Positions 1-6,109 of a stretch of DNA of 6,281 nucleotides are shown piece after piece. The notes below the pieces were generated by a model. It was not told where the DNA came from. It made no database searches and saw only the letters and a program-made list of their open reading frames with translations. The stretch spans positions 1 to 6,281 of the forward strand of contig JAHJQU010000274.1 in NCBI GenBank assembly GCA_018819005.1, given 5' to 3'. This DNA comes from Pseudomonadota bacterium (GTDB lineage Bacteria > Desulfobacterota > Desulfobacteria > Desulfobacterales > RPRI01). Position 1 is the first letter of the stretch. Every line of letters begins with the position of its first letter. The translations under genes were made by a program, and so were the position numbers.

Positions 1-224
1 GCCAGCATTTCATGAATCTTTGGTTGAGGAGGTCCCTCAATACGCAGAAGATTTTCATGAAAATCTTCAATATCAGCAGCAGCCTTGTTATGTATGCTTA
101 AAGCGAATTTATTTAGAGACTCAATATCTTCCTTGGCTTTATCAAGCACATCCCCCGGGCCCGCCGCCAAAACTGAAAAGCTGAAAGCAAATAAAAATAA
201 CAAAGACAAAATCATATTTTTCAT
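1..224 (-). CDS. Small secreted protein of unknown function, 5' part only (3' end beyond window)
   Basis: Seen: an open frame of 74 complete codons runs from the ATG at 224 to the window edge with no stop, so the C-terminus is missing. The N-terminus is a clear Sec signal peptide: MKN, then a hydrophobic stretch (about residues 4-19, ILSLLFLFAFSFSVLA), with likely cleavage after the VLA motif near residue 20. The mature part starts AGPGDVLDKAKEDIES and looks polar, charged and largely helical (residues 25-60). The start is well supported: AAGGAGG lies 5 nt upstream (230-236). A second Met at residue 4 is a poorer start because the ribosome site fits the first. I do not recognise the family; a small periplasmic or exported helical protein is all that can be said. 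It has its own promoter candidate and is separated from the upstream defence operon by a hairpin, so it is probably not part of that system. Confidence 0.75.
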   Translation of the reverse strand, partial: MKNMILSLLFLFAFSFSVLAAGPGDVLDKAKEDIESLNKFALSIHNKAAADIEDFHENLLRIEGPPQPKIHEML

Positions 225-229
225 ACCAT

Positions 230-236
230 CCTCCTT
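230..236 (-). promoter_or_regulatory. Strong Shine-Dalgarno of the secreted-protein gene
   Basis: Minus-strand AAGGAGG, close to the ideal anti-16S match, with 5 nt to the ATG at 224. It decides the start codon of a gene whose 3' end is not in the window. Confidence 0.75.
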
Positions 237-280
237 TACGTAATTGTTCAGTGCCGCACTTGAAGTTGAATTCACCTCTG

Positions 281-308
281 CTTATAACCGATCACGCCCG
301 CCGATCAA
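281..308 (-). promoter_or_regulatory. Candidate sigma-70 promoter for the secreted-protein gene
   Basis: On the minus strand, TTGATC (303-308, 4 of 6 consensus) and TATAAG (281-286, 5 of 6) are separated by 16 bp. Transcription would start near 275, leaving a leader of about 50 nt before the ATG at 224. The spacer contains GATCGG twice (GATCGG-CGGGCGT-GATCGG counting from inside the -35), which may be chance or a binding site. This is a consensus match only. Confidence 0.35.
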
Positions 309-451
309 CCCCTGTTCTTCTAATAATACCCTTGCATGAACAGAAAAAGCTGACAATTCTATTTGTTGATGGCAGTTATTTACCTGTTTAAGGATGTCCC
401 AGATGCCGGGGTGTCTATCATAAAACAATCGGATTGCAAACTACAAAGGTA

Positions 452-475
452 AAGGGCGTCACCGATATCGCCCTT
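452..475 (-). terminator. Terminator-like hairpin after the nuclease-STAND gene
   Basis: Perfect 7-bp arms AAGGGCG (452-458) and CGCCCTT (469-475) enclose a 10-nt loop. The hairpin starts 13 nt after the TAG stop of the 489-2789 gene. The following minus-strand tract (TACCTTTG) is only weakly T-rich, so it may be an inefficient or Rho-assisted terminator, or a 3'-end stabiliser. It marks the likely end of the two-gene operon. Confidence 0.4.
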
Positions 476-488
476 ATCTGGGATGCAC

Positions 489-2789
489 CTAACATCTCAG
501 TGTCGCGAACATAGACCTGATATCATCATCGCTATAGTAGTCAGATTCTCCACCATCCCCCGAATAGTCACGATCGTCTTCGTCAGGTGCGGATTCCTTC
601 TCTATTTCTGCTGCCCTGGCTTCCAATCGCTCAACATCATGAGACACATCTATGCTCAAGCGATCTCCAATGCTCCGCAAATCATCGGCATCTCCCCTAA
701 TGAAATCAGGATCTGACCAATATGAATCGAGCTCCGATGCAAATTGCAGGAAAGAAGCTTTTACAGCAGTTGTTTCCTCTTCACAGATAACGTCCAGAAA
801 GAGCTCACGAAAGTCAACAAGAGCTCTATATTTAGATATGAAGTCCAAATCAGACATAAGGTATTCTTTAACGAGTTTAATCAAAAACTCATCTTTCTCA
901 GCGTTTATGAGTCCAGATGAATTCACCTTCCTCAGAAATTTGATCAGGTCTTCTCTGTCCGCCACCTTATTCTGTATTCGCTCTTTAAGCGTGATTACTA
1001 CCTGTTCGAAGACATTAATAGTGACCTGATTGCGCGATAAGGCTAACATATCTGCCGGTAGAAGCGCTTTTTCTTCAAAAGAAGAACACCATGCCCCCTT
1101 GTAGGAGCTTTTGTCGTCTTGGTCTTTGTAGTTTACAGTCCGACAAGACGGCCCTTGCATTGTGATCCCTACACGGTCCCCTATTTTTACAGTAACATCC
1201 TCAGCGCGAAGAGAATGTCCCATTCTCGCTATGTTGCTCCTATAGAATTCCCAGAGCCACGTTAGCTGTTCATGAAAGACAGAACTATCGATGAGATCAC
1301 TAAGATATTTGTGATTATCAACAATAAAGCTGGCCAGAAAGTCTTTCAAGGAAGGATTGACGAGCTGAAGCAGTATTCTATCCCTGGATTTACTTGAACT
1401 GACAAAACTACTTTCCAATTCCTTCAAGGCATGCTCAAAATCGGCGCCATTTGTTTCGTAACCGTGTTCTTGTGCCTGCTTTTTATGATACGATTCAAAT
1501 GCCTTTTCTATGTCCTCCATAAATACTTCTTGCGGCAAAGTGAACAGTAAAAGGAGCAGGTTCTTTGATGCTCGCGACAATTGCTCCTCAAAGGCGTGTT
1601 TCCATATGTCCTGTGGATTATCTAAATTGCGACGAAATATAGTCCAATAATTTTCTGGCGATACGTTTGCGTTCCTTAGTGGGTCAGTCATAAATTGCAC
1701 AATCCTAGGGTTATAGTTCGGATGATCTATGATCCTGATATATCCCTCGTCTGCCAGTACTGCTTGTTTGAAGGAATCGGATAGTTCGGAAAAATACATG
1801 TGATTGTAAAGTATCTGCGTTCTTATCTTTCTCGTATAAAATGAAAGATCAATGATAAATGTTTGTAAGTTAAATCGAGCGGACTGTAGTTTCTCGTACA
1901 TCATTCTAGCCCGATTTAATATGTACTCGCGGGTGGTCAAAATAAGCTTTGAAACCTTTGACCTTCGTAACGCCTGAATGAAATCTAATAGTCTTTGATC
2001 CTCGTTCTTGTTAAGTTTTTCTGAAAGAGATGTCTGACCAAGAAAATCATCATAATAAAAGAGCCTTCTTTGATTTACATAATCAAAACCTGCAGCCTCC
2101 GAAATATCCTCCGTCACCTTCACAACCTGGTATCCAAGATTAACAAAATGAAGAGCCAGCATTTCTGCCAAGATAGTCTTTCCTATGCCTGGTGTTCCGG
2201 CAATTATGCATATATTGTGTTCGTCTAGAATTTTTAACCCTTTACCAAAGCTCTCATTTTGTACATAGTATTTTGCGTGATCCTGTATCTTCTCCAATTC
2301 ATCTCTGGAAGCATTCAGGATTTTACTATTCAGTATTTGCTCAAGAACAGTTGTACTTGTCATCCACAGCTTGAAATGTTGGCGCTCTACCTTGGAATGC
2401 CTTGACAGCAGGCCGTTGATGTCGTCGCGGCCAAGAATATCTCCGGAGGTGATAATGAATGGGTGATAGAGCTTGAGCAATTCATCTTTTTGAAGAGGTG
2501 TAAGCCCCAGAGAGGTTGCCAATATATACCTTGATGGACTCAGGCGCTGGACCTTTGGCACTTCATCGTGTTTTAGACCTCTAAAAAAAGTTCTGTAGTC
2601 AGTATCGACGTACCGTTTTGCCTGTACAATTATCTTTTCATCTTTACTTGGACAATACCTGAAATCAATTCCTTGATCTCTACCGGCTTTGAAACTTTCT
2701 AGCCTTACGCCGAGCTCCTCTTGAATGAGATCTCTAACCAATATCTCAAAATCAATTGGTGAAAGGTTGCGGAAATCGTAATCAGGCAT
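489..2789 (-). CDS. Mrr-like restriction endonuclease fused to an nSTAND3-type STAND NTPase
   Basis: Seen: 766 residues. Residues about 9-130 look like an Mrr/type IV PD-(D/E)xK nuclease: a helix LSPIDFEILVRDLIQEELG with Glu15, then GRDQGID with Asp42, then IIVQAK with Gln56 and Lys58, the usual E...D...QxK active site. Residues about 185-400 form a P-loop NTPase: Walker A GTPGIGKT (198-205), a Walker B core FYYDD (Asp247/Asp248) followed by FLGQ, and LILTTREYIL (282-291) with a sensor-type Arg287. The FYYDDFLGQ plus TTREYIL pair is typical of nSTAND3. NPSLKDFL (478-485) fits the winged-helix part after the NTPase. Residues 490-730 are mostly helical with no repeat I can name and probably include the sensor; 734-766 is very acidic. 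Known: STAND proteins oligomerise on ligand binding and activate a fused effector. Inferred: a DNA-cleaving defence effector triggered by a phage product. At 766 aa it is far shorter than typical Avs proteins. The start is supported by GGAG 8 nt upstream. The gene is AT-richer than its operon partner. Confidence 0.88.
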   Translation of the reverse strand: MPDYDFRNLSPIDFEILVRDLIQEELGVRLESFKAGRDQGIDFRYCPSKDEKIIVQAKRYVDTDYRTFFRGLKHDEVPKVQRLSPSRYILATSLGLTPLQKDELLKLYHPFIITSGDILGRDDINGLLSRHSKVERQHFKLWMTSTTVLEQILNSKILNASRDELEKIQDHAKYYVQNESFGKGLKILDEHNICIIAGTPGIGKTILAEMLALHFVNLGYQVVKVTEDISEAAGFDYVNQRRLFYYDDFLGQTSLSEKLNKNEDQRLLDFIQALRRSKVSKLILTTREYILNRARMMYEKLQSARFNLQTFIIDLSFYTRKIRTQILYNHMYFSELSDSFKQAVLADEGYIRIIDHPNYNPRIVQFMTDPLRNANVSPENYWTIFRRNLDNPQDIWKHAFEEQLSRASKNLLLLLFTLPQEVFMEDIEKAFESYHKKQAQEHGYETNGADFEHALKELESSFVSSSKSRDRILLQLVNPSLKDFLASFIVDNHKYLSDLIDSSVFHEQLTWLWEFYRSNIARMGHSLRAEDVTVKIGDRVGITMQGPSCRTVNYKDQDDKSSYKGAWCSSFEEKALLPADMLALSRNQVTINVFEQVVITLKERIQNKVADREDLIKFLRKVNSSGLINAEKDEFLIKLVKEYLMSDLDFISKYRALVDFRELFLDVICEEETTAVKASFLQFASELDSYWSDPDFIRGDADDLRSIGDRLSIDVSHDVERLEARAAEIEKESAPDEDDRDYSGDGGESDYYSDDDIRSMFATLRC

Positions 2790-2830
2790 TAAATAATCTC
2801 CATTTTGCTGCCCATTCGTTTGTGCCTCAT
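2789..2830 (-). other. 13-codon mini-ORF bridging the two operon genes
   Basis: In the 37-bp gap, an ATG overlaps the TGA stop of the ATPase gene (ATGA, 2827-2830). It opens a 13-codon frame (MRHKRMGSKMEII) whose TAA stop shares its last base with the start codon of the nuclease-STAND gene (TAATG, 2787-2791). Ribosomes finishing the first gene could thus reinitiate and be delivered to the next start. The GGAG ribosome site of the next gene lies inside this frame. This could be translational coupling, or chance in such a short gap; the peptide itself probably has no function. Confidence 0.35.
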
Positions 2831-5133
2831 TTAGAAAACACTCCCGATATGATCCGAATCGTCGTTTCGACGAATGGTTTCAGCTCACCATCAGTAATCG
2901 GATGGGTGTTCGCCCCGATTGGATTCTGGTCGTGATGGAAATGTTTGGAGAAACTGTTGATGTCAGTCAGTTCGTTTAGGAACGGCAGCATCTTGACCAA
3001 AAGGTTAGGCGGAGTCGCTGTTCGGATGGCTTCCAAAAAGCCGCCAAGCCACTTGTTTCGTGGAAACGCCCCGGGAAATCGGATGCGGAGATTCGCCTCA
3101 AGAATCGGCCTGATACAACGGGCAACGTCACGGAGATCGCCCACGAACTTGCCTTCAAGATAATCCTCCAGCGTGTAGTAGTTCCTGTAGTAGTCGCCGC
3201 TTGTCTCGGCTTCGATATTCCACTCGGCCACCCCACTGTCTTCACGTCCCTGGCGCACGACCTGTAATGTTTTCGTCTGGTCACCTGCGACCAACTCCCA
3301 GATTTCACGCAGAAAGTAGGCCTCGTGGCTGAGAACGATGACCTGCTTGGCCTGGGAAGCGAGTCGGACGATGTTCTGACATGTTCGTGTTTCACGTTTT
3401 GCATCAAGACTCGTCATTGGGTCGTCAAAGATAATAACCTTGTCGGCCAACTTAGAGTCTGCATCAAGCCGGGCCAAGAAAAATGCAAATGCCAGCGCGC
3501 TCTTGTCGCCGCTACTGAGGCACGTCTTGAAGCAAGGCACGTTCGGATTTCCCTTCGGCGCGCTGACGGCCACTGGCACATTGTTTATTTTTAACTGGTA
3601 GTCCAAGCAGAGTTGGCCGGCTGGATACTCTTCCTTGGTCTTGATGATTTCAAAGCCTGCTCCAAACTGCTTTAAGTAAGTGTTGATCCCGCTCTGGAAT
3701 TGCTCGATCACCTTCGTCGTGTTCGCTTTTAGGGCCTCCTTCGCCTTGTCCTTGCGCTTCTGTAATGCGGCTTTGGCGGCAACCTTTGGGGTGTATTTTT
3801 TACAGAGTTTGTCCACAGCCGGCTCGCTCCGCTTCACCGCAAGTTCCTTTTGGGACAATTCGATCCGGAGTTTTGTCGCGTCTGCCTTTTCCAGTCTCGC
3901 TTTGAAATCGGTTATTGCCTGCACGCAAACTTTCACGGCAGCGTTGTAGTTTTCGAGCGTCGTGGTTGTCGCGCTGTATGCGGTGATGGCAGCCTTCTCT
4001 GTTGTGGTAAACTCGACGACTTTGAGTGGGTCATCGGCCTTTCGCTGGAGCTCGGCTTTCAAGGCGGACAGTGCCTCAGCATGTGCTTTGCCAACAGCGG
4101 CAGCATCCAGTTTCGGCAGGTTGAGTTCCAGGAGCTTCGCCCACGCATCAACCCTTGCGACGTTTAGCTCCAAGTTCGATAAAGGGTCTAAAGCCTTAAC
4201 TGAGTGCAACATGTTCTCCTGTTCTGAAATGTCTGCTTTGAGTTGAGCGTAGGTCTCACTGAAAAACGTCTTGTATGCTTCAAATACCGGCGACGCGGCG
4301 AGCGACTGGGCACAAAACGGACAGCCGTCGGATTTGTGGTGGAGGTGATAGCCAACACTCAGCCACTCCTCGCCGCTTTGGCTCAGGTTGATTGCAAGGT
4401 GGTCTCGAACTTTCTTCTCAGCATCGGAGCTTACGTTTTCCAGCGTGCGTCCGAGGAGCGATTCAGTATCGGCTATCGGTAGTTGGGGAATCGTGAGTTC
4501 GGCTGGCGAAGGCTTTTGCTTGATCGAATCAATTTCCGAAACTCGCTGAATCTCGGTCTTTAGCACTTGGATGCGATTGGTCGCCGCAGACACGGCAGCA
4601 GCATCAGCCAATGGCTGGAGCGCAGCGAAGCTCTCCACACCAGAAACAAAGCTGAGCATACGGATGTCAGACTCCAAGTCGCGGAGTTCGCTGCTGAGTT
4701 TCCTGCTCTCGCCGTCAATTGCCCCAATCTCCTCGGCAAGCTTCACGCCAGCCTCACCAATCGCTAAGCGATGCAGGTTCTTACGATGCTCATGTTCGAC
4801 TTCCTCACCTGAATGGACGTTTTCGGCGACAAACGTCGCGTCGTAGATTGCGAAATCGGAGAACTTGGTCGTCCACCCCGTGGTTTGGAATTTTGACGGG
4901 CTTCCCGAAATTAGTATTGTCGCACCGAGTGTTCCAGTCCCGCCGAGGGTTTTGCGTTGAGTAAGAAGTGTCGGGTCGTCTGCCTGAAGACAGCGGAGAA
5001 TGTTCGTCAGCGTTGTTTTGCCGCCACCATTCTCGCCGTAAATAAGCGTAAGCTTGCGGAAAGTTGTGTCACCCGAAGCTGAATAGTCTGCAAACTTGCC
5101 AACATTTTTGATGGAGATGAATTTCTCAATCAT
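2827..5133 (-). CDS. AAA_13-type SMC-like ATPase with zinc hook, RloC/PrrC-like
   Basis: Seen: 768 residues with a split ABC ATPase. Walker A GENGGGKT is at 33-40; FAIYDATFVAENV (94-106) followed by LAIGE is characteristic of the AAA_13 family; the ABC signature LSSGDKSALAFAFFLARL is at 539-556; Walker B VIIFDDPMTSLD is at 566-577; the switch His603 sits in VIVLSH. Between the halves lie long charged helices (about 125-210 and 290-475, coiled-coil-like) with CPFC (271-274), a CxxC zinc-hook motif as in Rad50 and RloC. After the ATPase, a C-terminal domain (about 645-768) has IRPILEANLRIRFP (Arg675-x3-Glu679) and SFSKHFHHD (His731, His733, His734). Known: RloC and PrrC are ABC-ATPase tRNA anticodon nucleases whose catalytic triad is R-x3-E...H in a HEPN-like domain. 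Inferred: this is an RloC-like anticodon nuclease or a relative; here Glu-to-His spacing is about 52-55, longer than in PrrC, so nuclease activity is unproven. It is first in the operon with the nuclease-STAND gene. The start is supported by GGGGAG 8 nt upstream (5142-5147). Confidence 0.85.
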   Translation of the reverse strand: MIEKFISIKNVGKFADYSASGDTTFRKLTLIYGENGGGKTTLTNILRCLQADDPTLLTQRKTLGGTGTLGATILISGSPSKFQTTGWTTKFSDFAIYDATFVAENVHSGEEVEHEHRKNLHRLAIGEAGVKLAEEIGAIDGESRKLSSELRDLESDIRMLSFVSGVESFAALQPLADAAAVSAATNRIQVLKTEIQRVSEIDSIKQKPSPAELTIPQLPIADTESLLGRTLENVSSDAEKKVRDHLAINLSQSGEEWLSVGYHLHHKSDGCPFCAQSLAASPVFEAYKTFFSETYAQLKADISEQENMLHSVKALDPLSNLELNVARVDAWAKLLELNLPKLDAAAVGKAHAEALSALKAELQRKADDPLKVVEFTTTEKAAITAYSATTTTLENYNAAVKVCVQAITDFKARLEKADATKLRIELSQKELAVKRSEPAVDKLCKKYTPKVAAKAALQKRKDKAKEALKANTTKVIEQFQSGINTYLKQFGAGFEIIKTKEEYPAGQLCLDYQLKINNVPVAVSAPKGNPNVPCFKTCLSSGDKSALAFAFFLARLDADSKLADKVIIFDDPMTSLDAKRETRTCQNIVRLASQAKQVIVLSHEAYFLREIWELVAGDQTKTLQVVRQGREDSGVAEWNIEAETSGDYYRNYYTLEDYLEGKFVGDLRDVARCIRPILEANLRIRFPGAFPRNKWLGGFLEAIRTATPPNLLVKMLPFLNELTDINSFSKHFHHDQNPIGANTHPITDGELKPFVETTIRIISGVFSK

Positions 5134-5141
5134 GTCGATTT

Positions 5142-5147
5142 CTCCCC
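5142..5147 (-). promoter_or_regulatory. Ribosome binding site of the AAA_13 ATPase gene
   Basis: Minus-strand GGGGAG, 8 nt before the ATG at 5133. It fixes the start, and the protein then begins directly with the N-terminal ABC strand (IEKFISIKNVGKF), as expected for this family. Confidence 0.6.
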
Positions 5148-5168
5148 AATGTTTTCTTTATCTTCCAT

Positions 5169-5197
5169 ATTCCAATGCCTTCGGCAATGAAAGTCAA
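5169..5197 (-). promoter_or_regulatory. Candidate promoter of the ATPase/nuclease-STAND operon
   Basis: Minus-strand TTGACT (5192-5197, 5 of 6 for a -35 box), a 17-bp spacer, then TGGAAT (5169-5174, 4 of 6 for a -10 box). The start of transcription would fall near 5162, about 30 nt before the start codon. The spacer contains the small inverted repeat TGCC-GAA-GGCA. It is a consensus match only, but it is well placed. Confidence 0.4.
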
Positions 5198-5206
5198 AAC
5201 AAGAAA

Positions 5207-5226
5207 GAAAAAGGGGACAGAATTTT
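5207..5226 (+). repeat. GGGGACAG-type repeat element (possible REP/RAYT-associated sequence)
   Basis: The plus strand reads a run of A, then GGGGACAG, then AATTTTT. From memory, near-identical A-run + GGGGACAGATTT sequences recur in many proteobacterial and Desulfobacterota genomes close to REP-associated IS200-like (Y1) transposase genes. No transposase is in the window and there is only one copy here, so this is recognition of a known sequence type, not a demonstrated repeat. Confidence 0.3.
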
Positions 5227-5352
5227 TCATCCGATTGTTGGTGAAAAGTTCAGTCGGCCTTCATTAATCGTCACGGAATCAACGATAACCATCTGTAAGA
5301 TAGGATAATTTGCGAAAGTTATCAAACAAACATTTCAGGAAGTACGCATCAA

Positions 5353-5380
5353 CCTGATAAACATAAAAGGTGATATCAGG
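5353..5380. repeat. Inverted repeat CCTGATA...TATCAGG
   Basis: Perfect 7-bp arms at 5353-5359 and 5374-5380 with a 14-nt spacing. It lies about 155 bp upstream of the promoter candidate of the defence operon. It could be a protein-binding site or chance. Confidence 0.3.
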
Positions 5381-5428
5381 GACATCCTGGACTTGTGAAG
5401 TTTCTCCGCCCCTATGAAAATTAAGAAC

Positions 5429-5445
5429 GTTTAAAATATTTAAAC
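5429..5445. repeat. AT-rich palindrome GTTTAAA-ATA-TTTAAAC
   Basis: Perfect 7-bp arms around 3 central bases (17 bp in all). It carries no terminator-like T tract, so a dimeric regulator site or a local melting element are options; neither is shown. Confidence 0.35.
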
Positions 5446-5551
5446 TTGCCTTCTAAAAGTCTTTCCGCTGCGCTTTGCCTCCGGATACTCTCTCGTGATG
5501 ATGCCTTTGCACTTCATTTGTTCCTCGGCTCCACGAATACCCGGTTCGGGA

Positions 5552-5884
5552 CTACCGGACTGTTAGTTCTGTGCCTTCTATCCAGTTTGCTAATTTTCGT
5601 CTGATACGGGAAAGGCACAGAATATAGCTGTCAACCACTGCAAGTCTGCTTATTCTGATAACGCTTGCCGATTTAAGACCGGATTCTTTGAAGTCTGAAT
5701 CCCTTGAAGTCAGAACTTCATCAAAATCAGGTATTGCCTGATAGAGTTGTGAAGATATCATACAGATTAGCCAGTCATTATACGGACCGGGTAGTTGATT
5801 AAGAACAAGGGCAGGACGAAGCTTTACTTCTGTTTGATCTGTTTGAGGAAATCTAAATAGGATAACCTGGCCTGCGGTTATCAT
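5552..5884 (-). CDS. MazF/PemK-family toxin (probable mRNA interferase)
   Basis: Seen: 110 residues, the usual MazF length. The N-terminus GQVILFRFPQTD (5-16) followed by KLRPALVL (21-28) matches the family pattern G-D/Q-x-x-x-x-x-F-P-x-T-D...K-x-R-P-A-L-V, with the key Arg23 in the loop near the active site. ICMISSQ (40-46) sits where MazF carries its catalytic Ser/Thr, and GLKSASVIRISRL (69-81) is the conserved strand pair after it. Known: MazF/PemK toxins are ribosome-independent endoribonucleases that cut RNA at short motifs and are neutralised by a partner antitoxin. The start codon overlaps the antitoxin stop (ATGA), and AAGGA inside the antitoxin end serves as ribosome site, so the pair is translationally coupled. 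The gene looks complete with all key residues, so the toxin is probably active. The cleavage motif cannot be read from sequence. Confidence 0.88.
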   Translation of the reverse strand: MITAGQVILFRFPQTDQTEVKLRPALVLNQLPGPYNDWLICMISSQLYQAIPDFDEVLTSRDSDFKESGLKSASVIRISRLAVVDSYILCLSRIRRKLANWIEGTELTVR

Positions 5885-6093
5885 GAAAATGATTCCTTAA
5901 TGTCATTGAGCGAATACGGGGTTTGCTCCTCCTCTATCCCTCGCATCGCAGAAGACAGGGAAAGGTCTGTCCAGTCTTTTATCTCCTGTTTTTCCGCCTT
6001 TAATCGAAGATACTCCACAAAGCCAAGGACTTCCACCTGTTTAGATTCCGGCAATGTTTGTACCTGTTTCATTATTTTCTCTGCTAAGCTCAT
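5881..6093 (-). CDS. DUF2281-type antitoxin of the MazF-like toxin
   Basis: Seen: 70 residues beginning MSLAEKIMKQVQTLPESKQVEVL, then GFVEYLRLKAE. This N-terminal helical pattern (I...V..LPE.kq.EVLdFVe.L) is typical of DUF2281 proteins. The C-terminal half (about 38-70: DLSLSSAMRGIEEEQ, ending DIKESFS) is acidic and probably the disordered segment that wraps and blocks the toxin. Known: these small proteins stand directly upstream of PIN or MazF toxins and act as labile antitoxins, often also as repressors of their own operon. The start is supported by GGAG 8 nt upstream. Its TGA stop overlaps the toxin ATG. A palindrome 17 bp upstream of the start is a plausible operator. Confidence 0.85.
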   Translation of the reverse strand: MSLAEKIMKQVQTLPESKQVEVLGFVEYLRLKAEKQEIKDWTDLSLSSAMRGIEEEQTPYSLNDIKESFS

Positions 6094-6109
6094 AACGATT
6101 TCTCCATTT

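Larger units (their letters stand above)
225..488. other. 264-bp intergenic spacer between the defence operon and the secreted-protein gene
   Basis: Holds the terminator-like hairpin at 452-475, the promoter candidate at 281-308 and the ribosome site at 230-236. A 27-codon plus-strand frame (369-452) has no ribosome site and no recognised similarity, so I do not call it a gene. Nothing else is visible. Confidence 0.6.
5148..5551. other. Spacer of about 400 bp between the toxin gene and the defence operon
   Basis: Contains the promoter candidate (5169-5197), the GGGGACAG element, two inverted repeats and, at its right end, CCGGT/ACCGG arms overlapping the toxin's stop codon (no T tract). A minus-strand frame of 25 codons at 5440-5517 (MKCKGIITREYPEAKRSGK...) has GAGGAA just upstream of its ATG but resembles nothing I know; it may be a gene remnant. 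The rest holds no recognisable gene and could be decayed sequence. Confidence 0.5.

Noticed and set aside
369..452. Plus-strand 27-codon frame in the left spacer (MAVIYLFKDVPDAGVSIIK...)
   Set aside because: No ribosome site, no family match, and its stop merges with the hairpin that better serves the minus-strand operon.
652..1029. Plus-strand open frame of 125 codons
   Set aside because: It lies wholly inside the nuclease-STAND gene on the other strand, has a Ser/Arg/Lys-biased composition typical of antisense frames, and shows no domain.
2976..3407. Second minus-strand frame of 143 codons within the ATPase gene
   Set aside because: It overlaps the region coding for the Walker B, H-loop and C-terminal domain in the true frame; its Arg/Ser-rich peptide has no recognisable motif.
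489..5133. Lamassu, AVAST (Avs) or PARIS identity for the two-gene operon
   Set aside because: Lamassu effectors do not carry a STAND module as here, Avs proteins are much longer and normally act alone, and PARIS needs a Toprim partner and a smaller ATPase; the AAA_13/RloC-like features fit better. A profile search would settle this.
5552..5575. CCGGT/ACCGG inverted repeat at the toxin stop as a terminator
   Set aside because: Only a 5-bp stem with an 8-nt loop and no following T tract on the minus strand.
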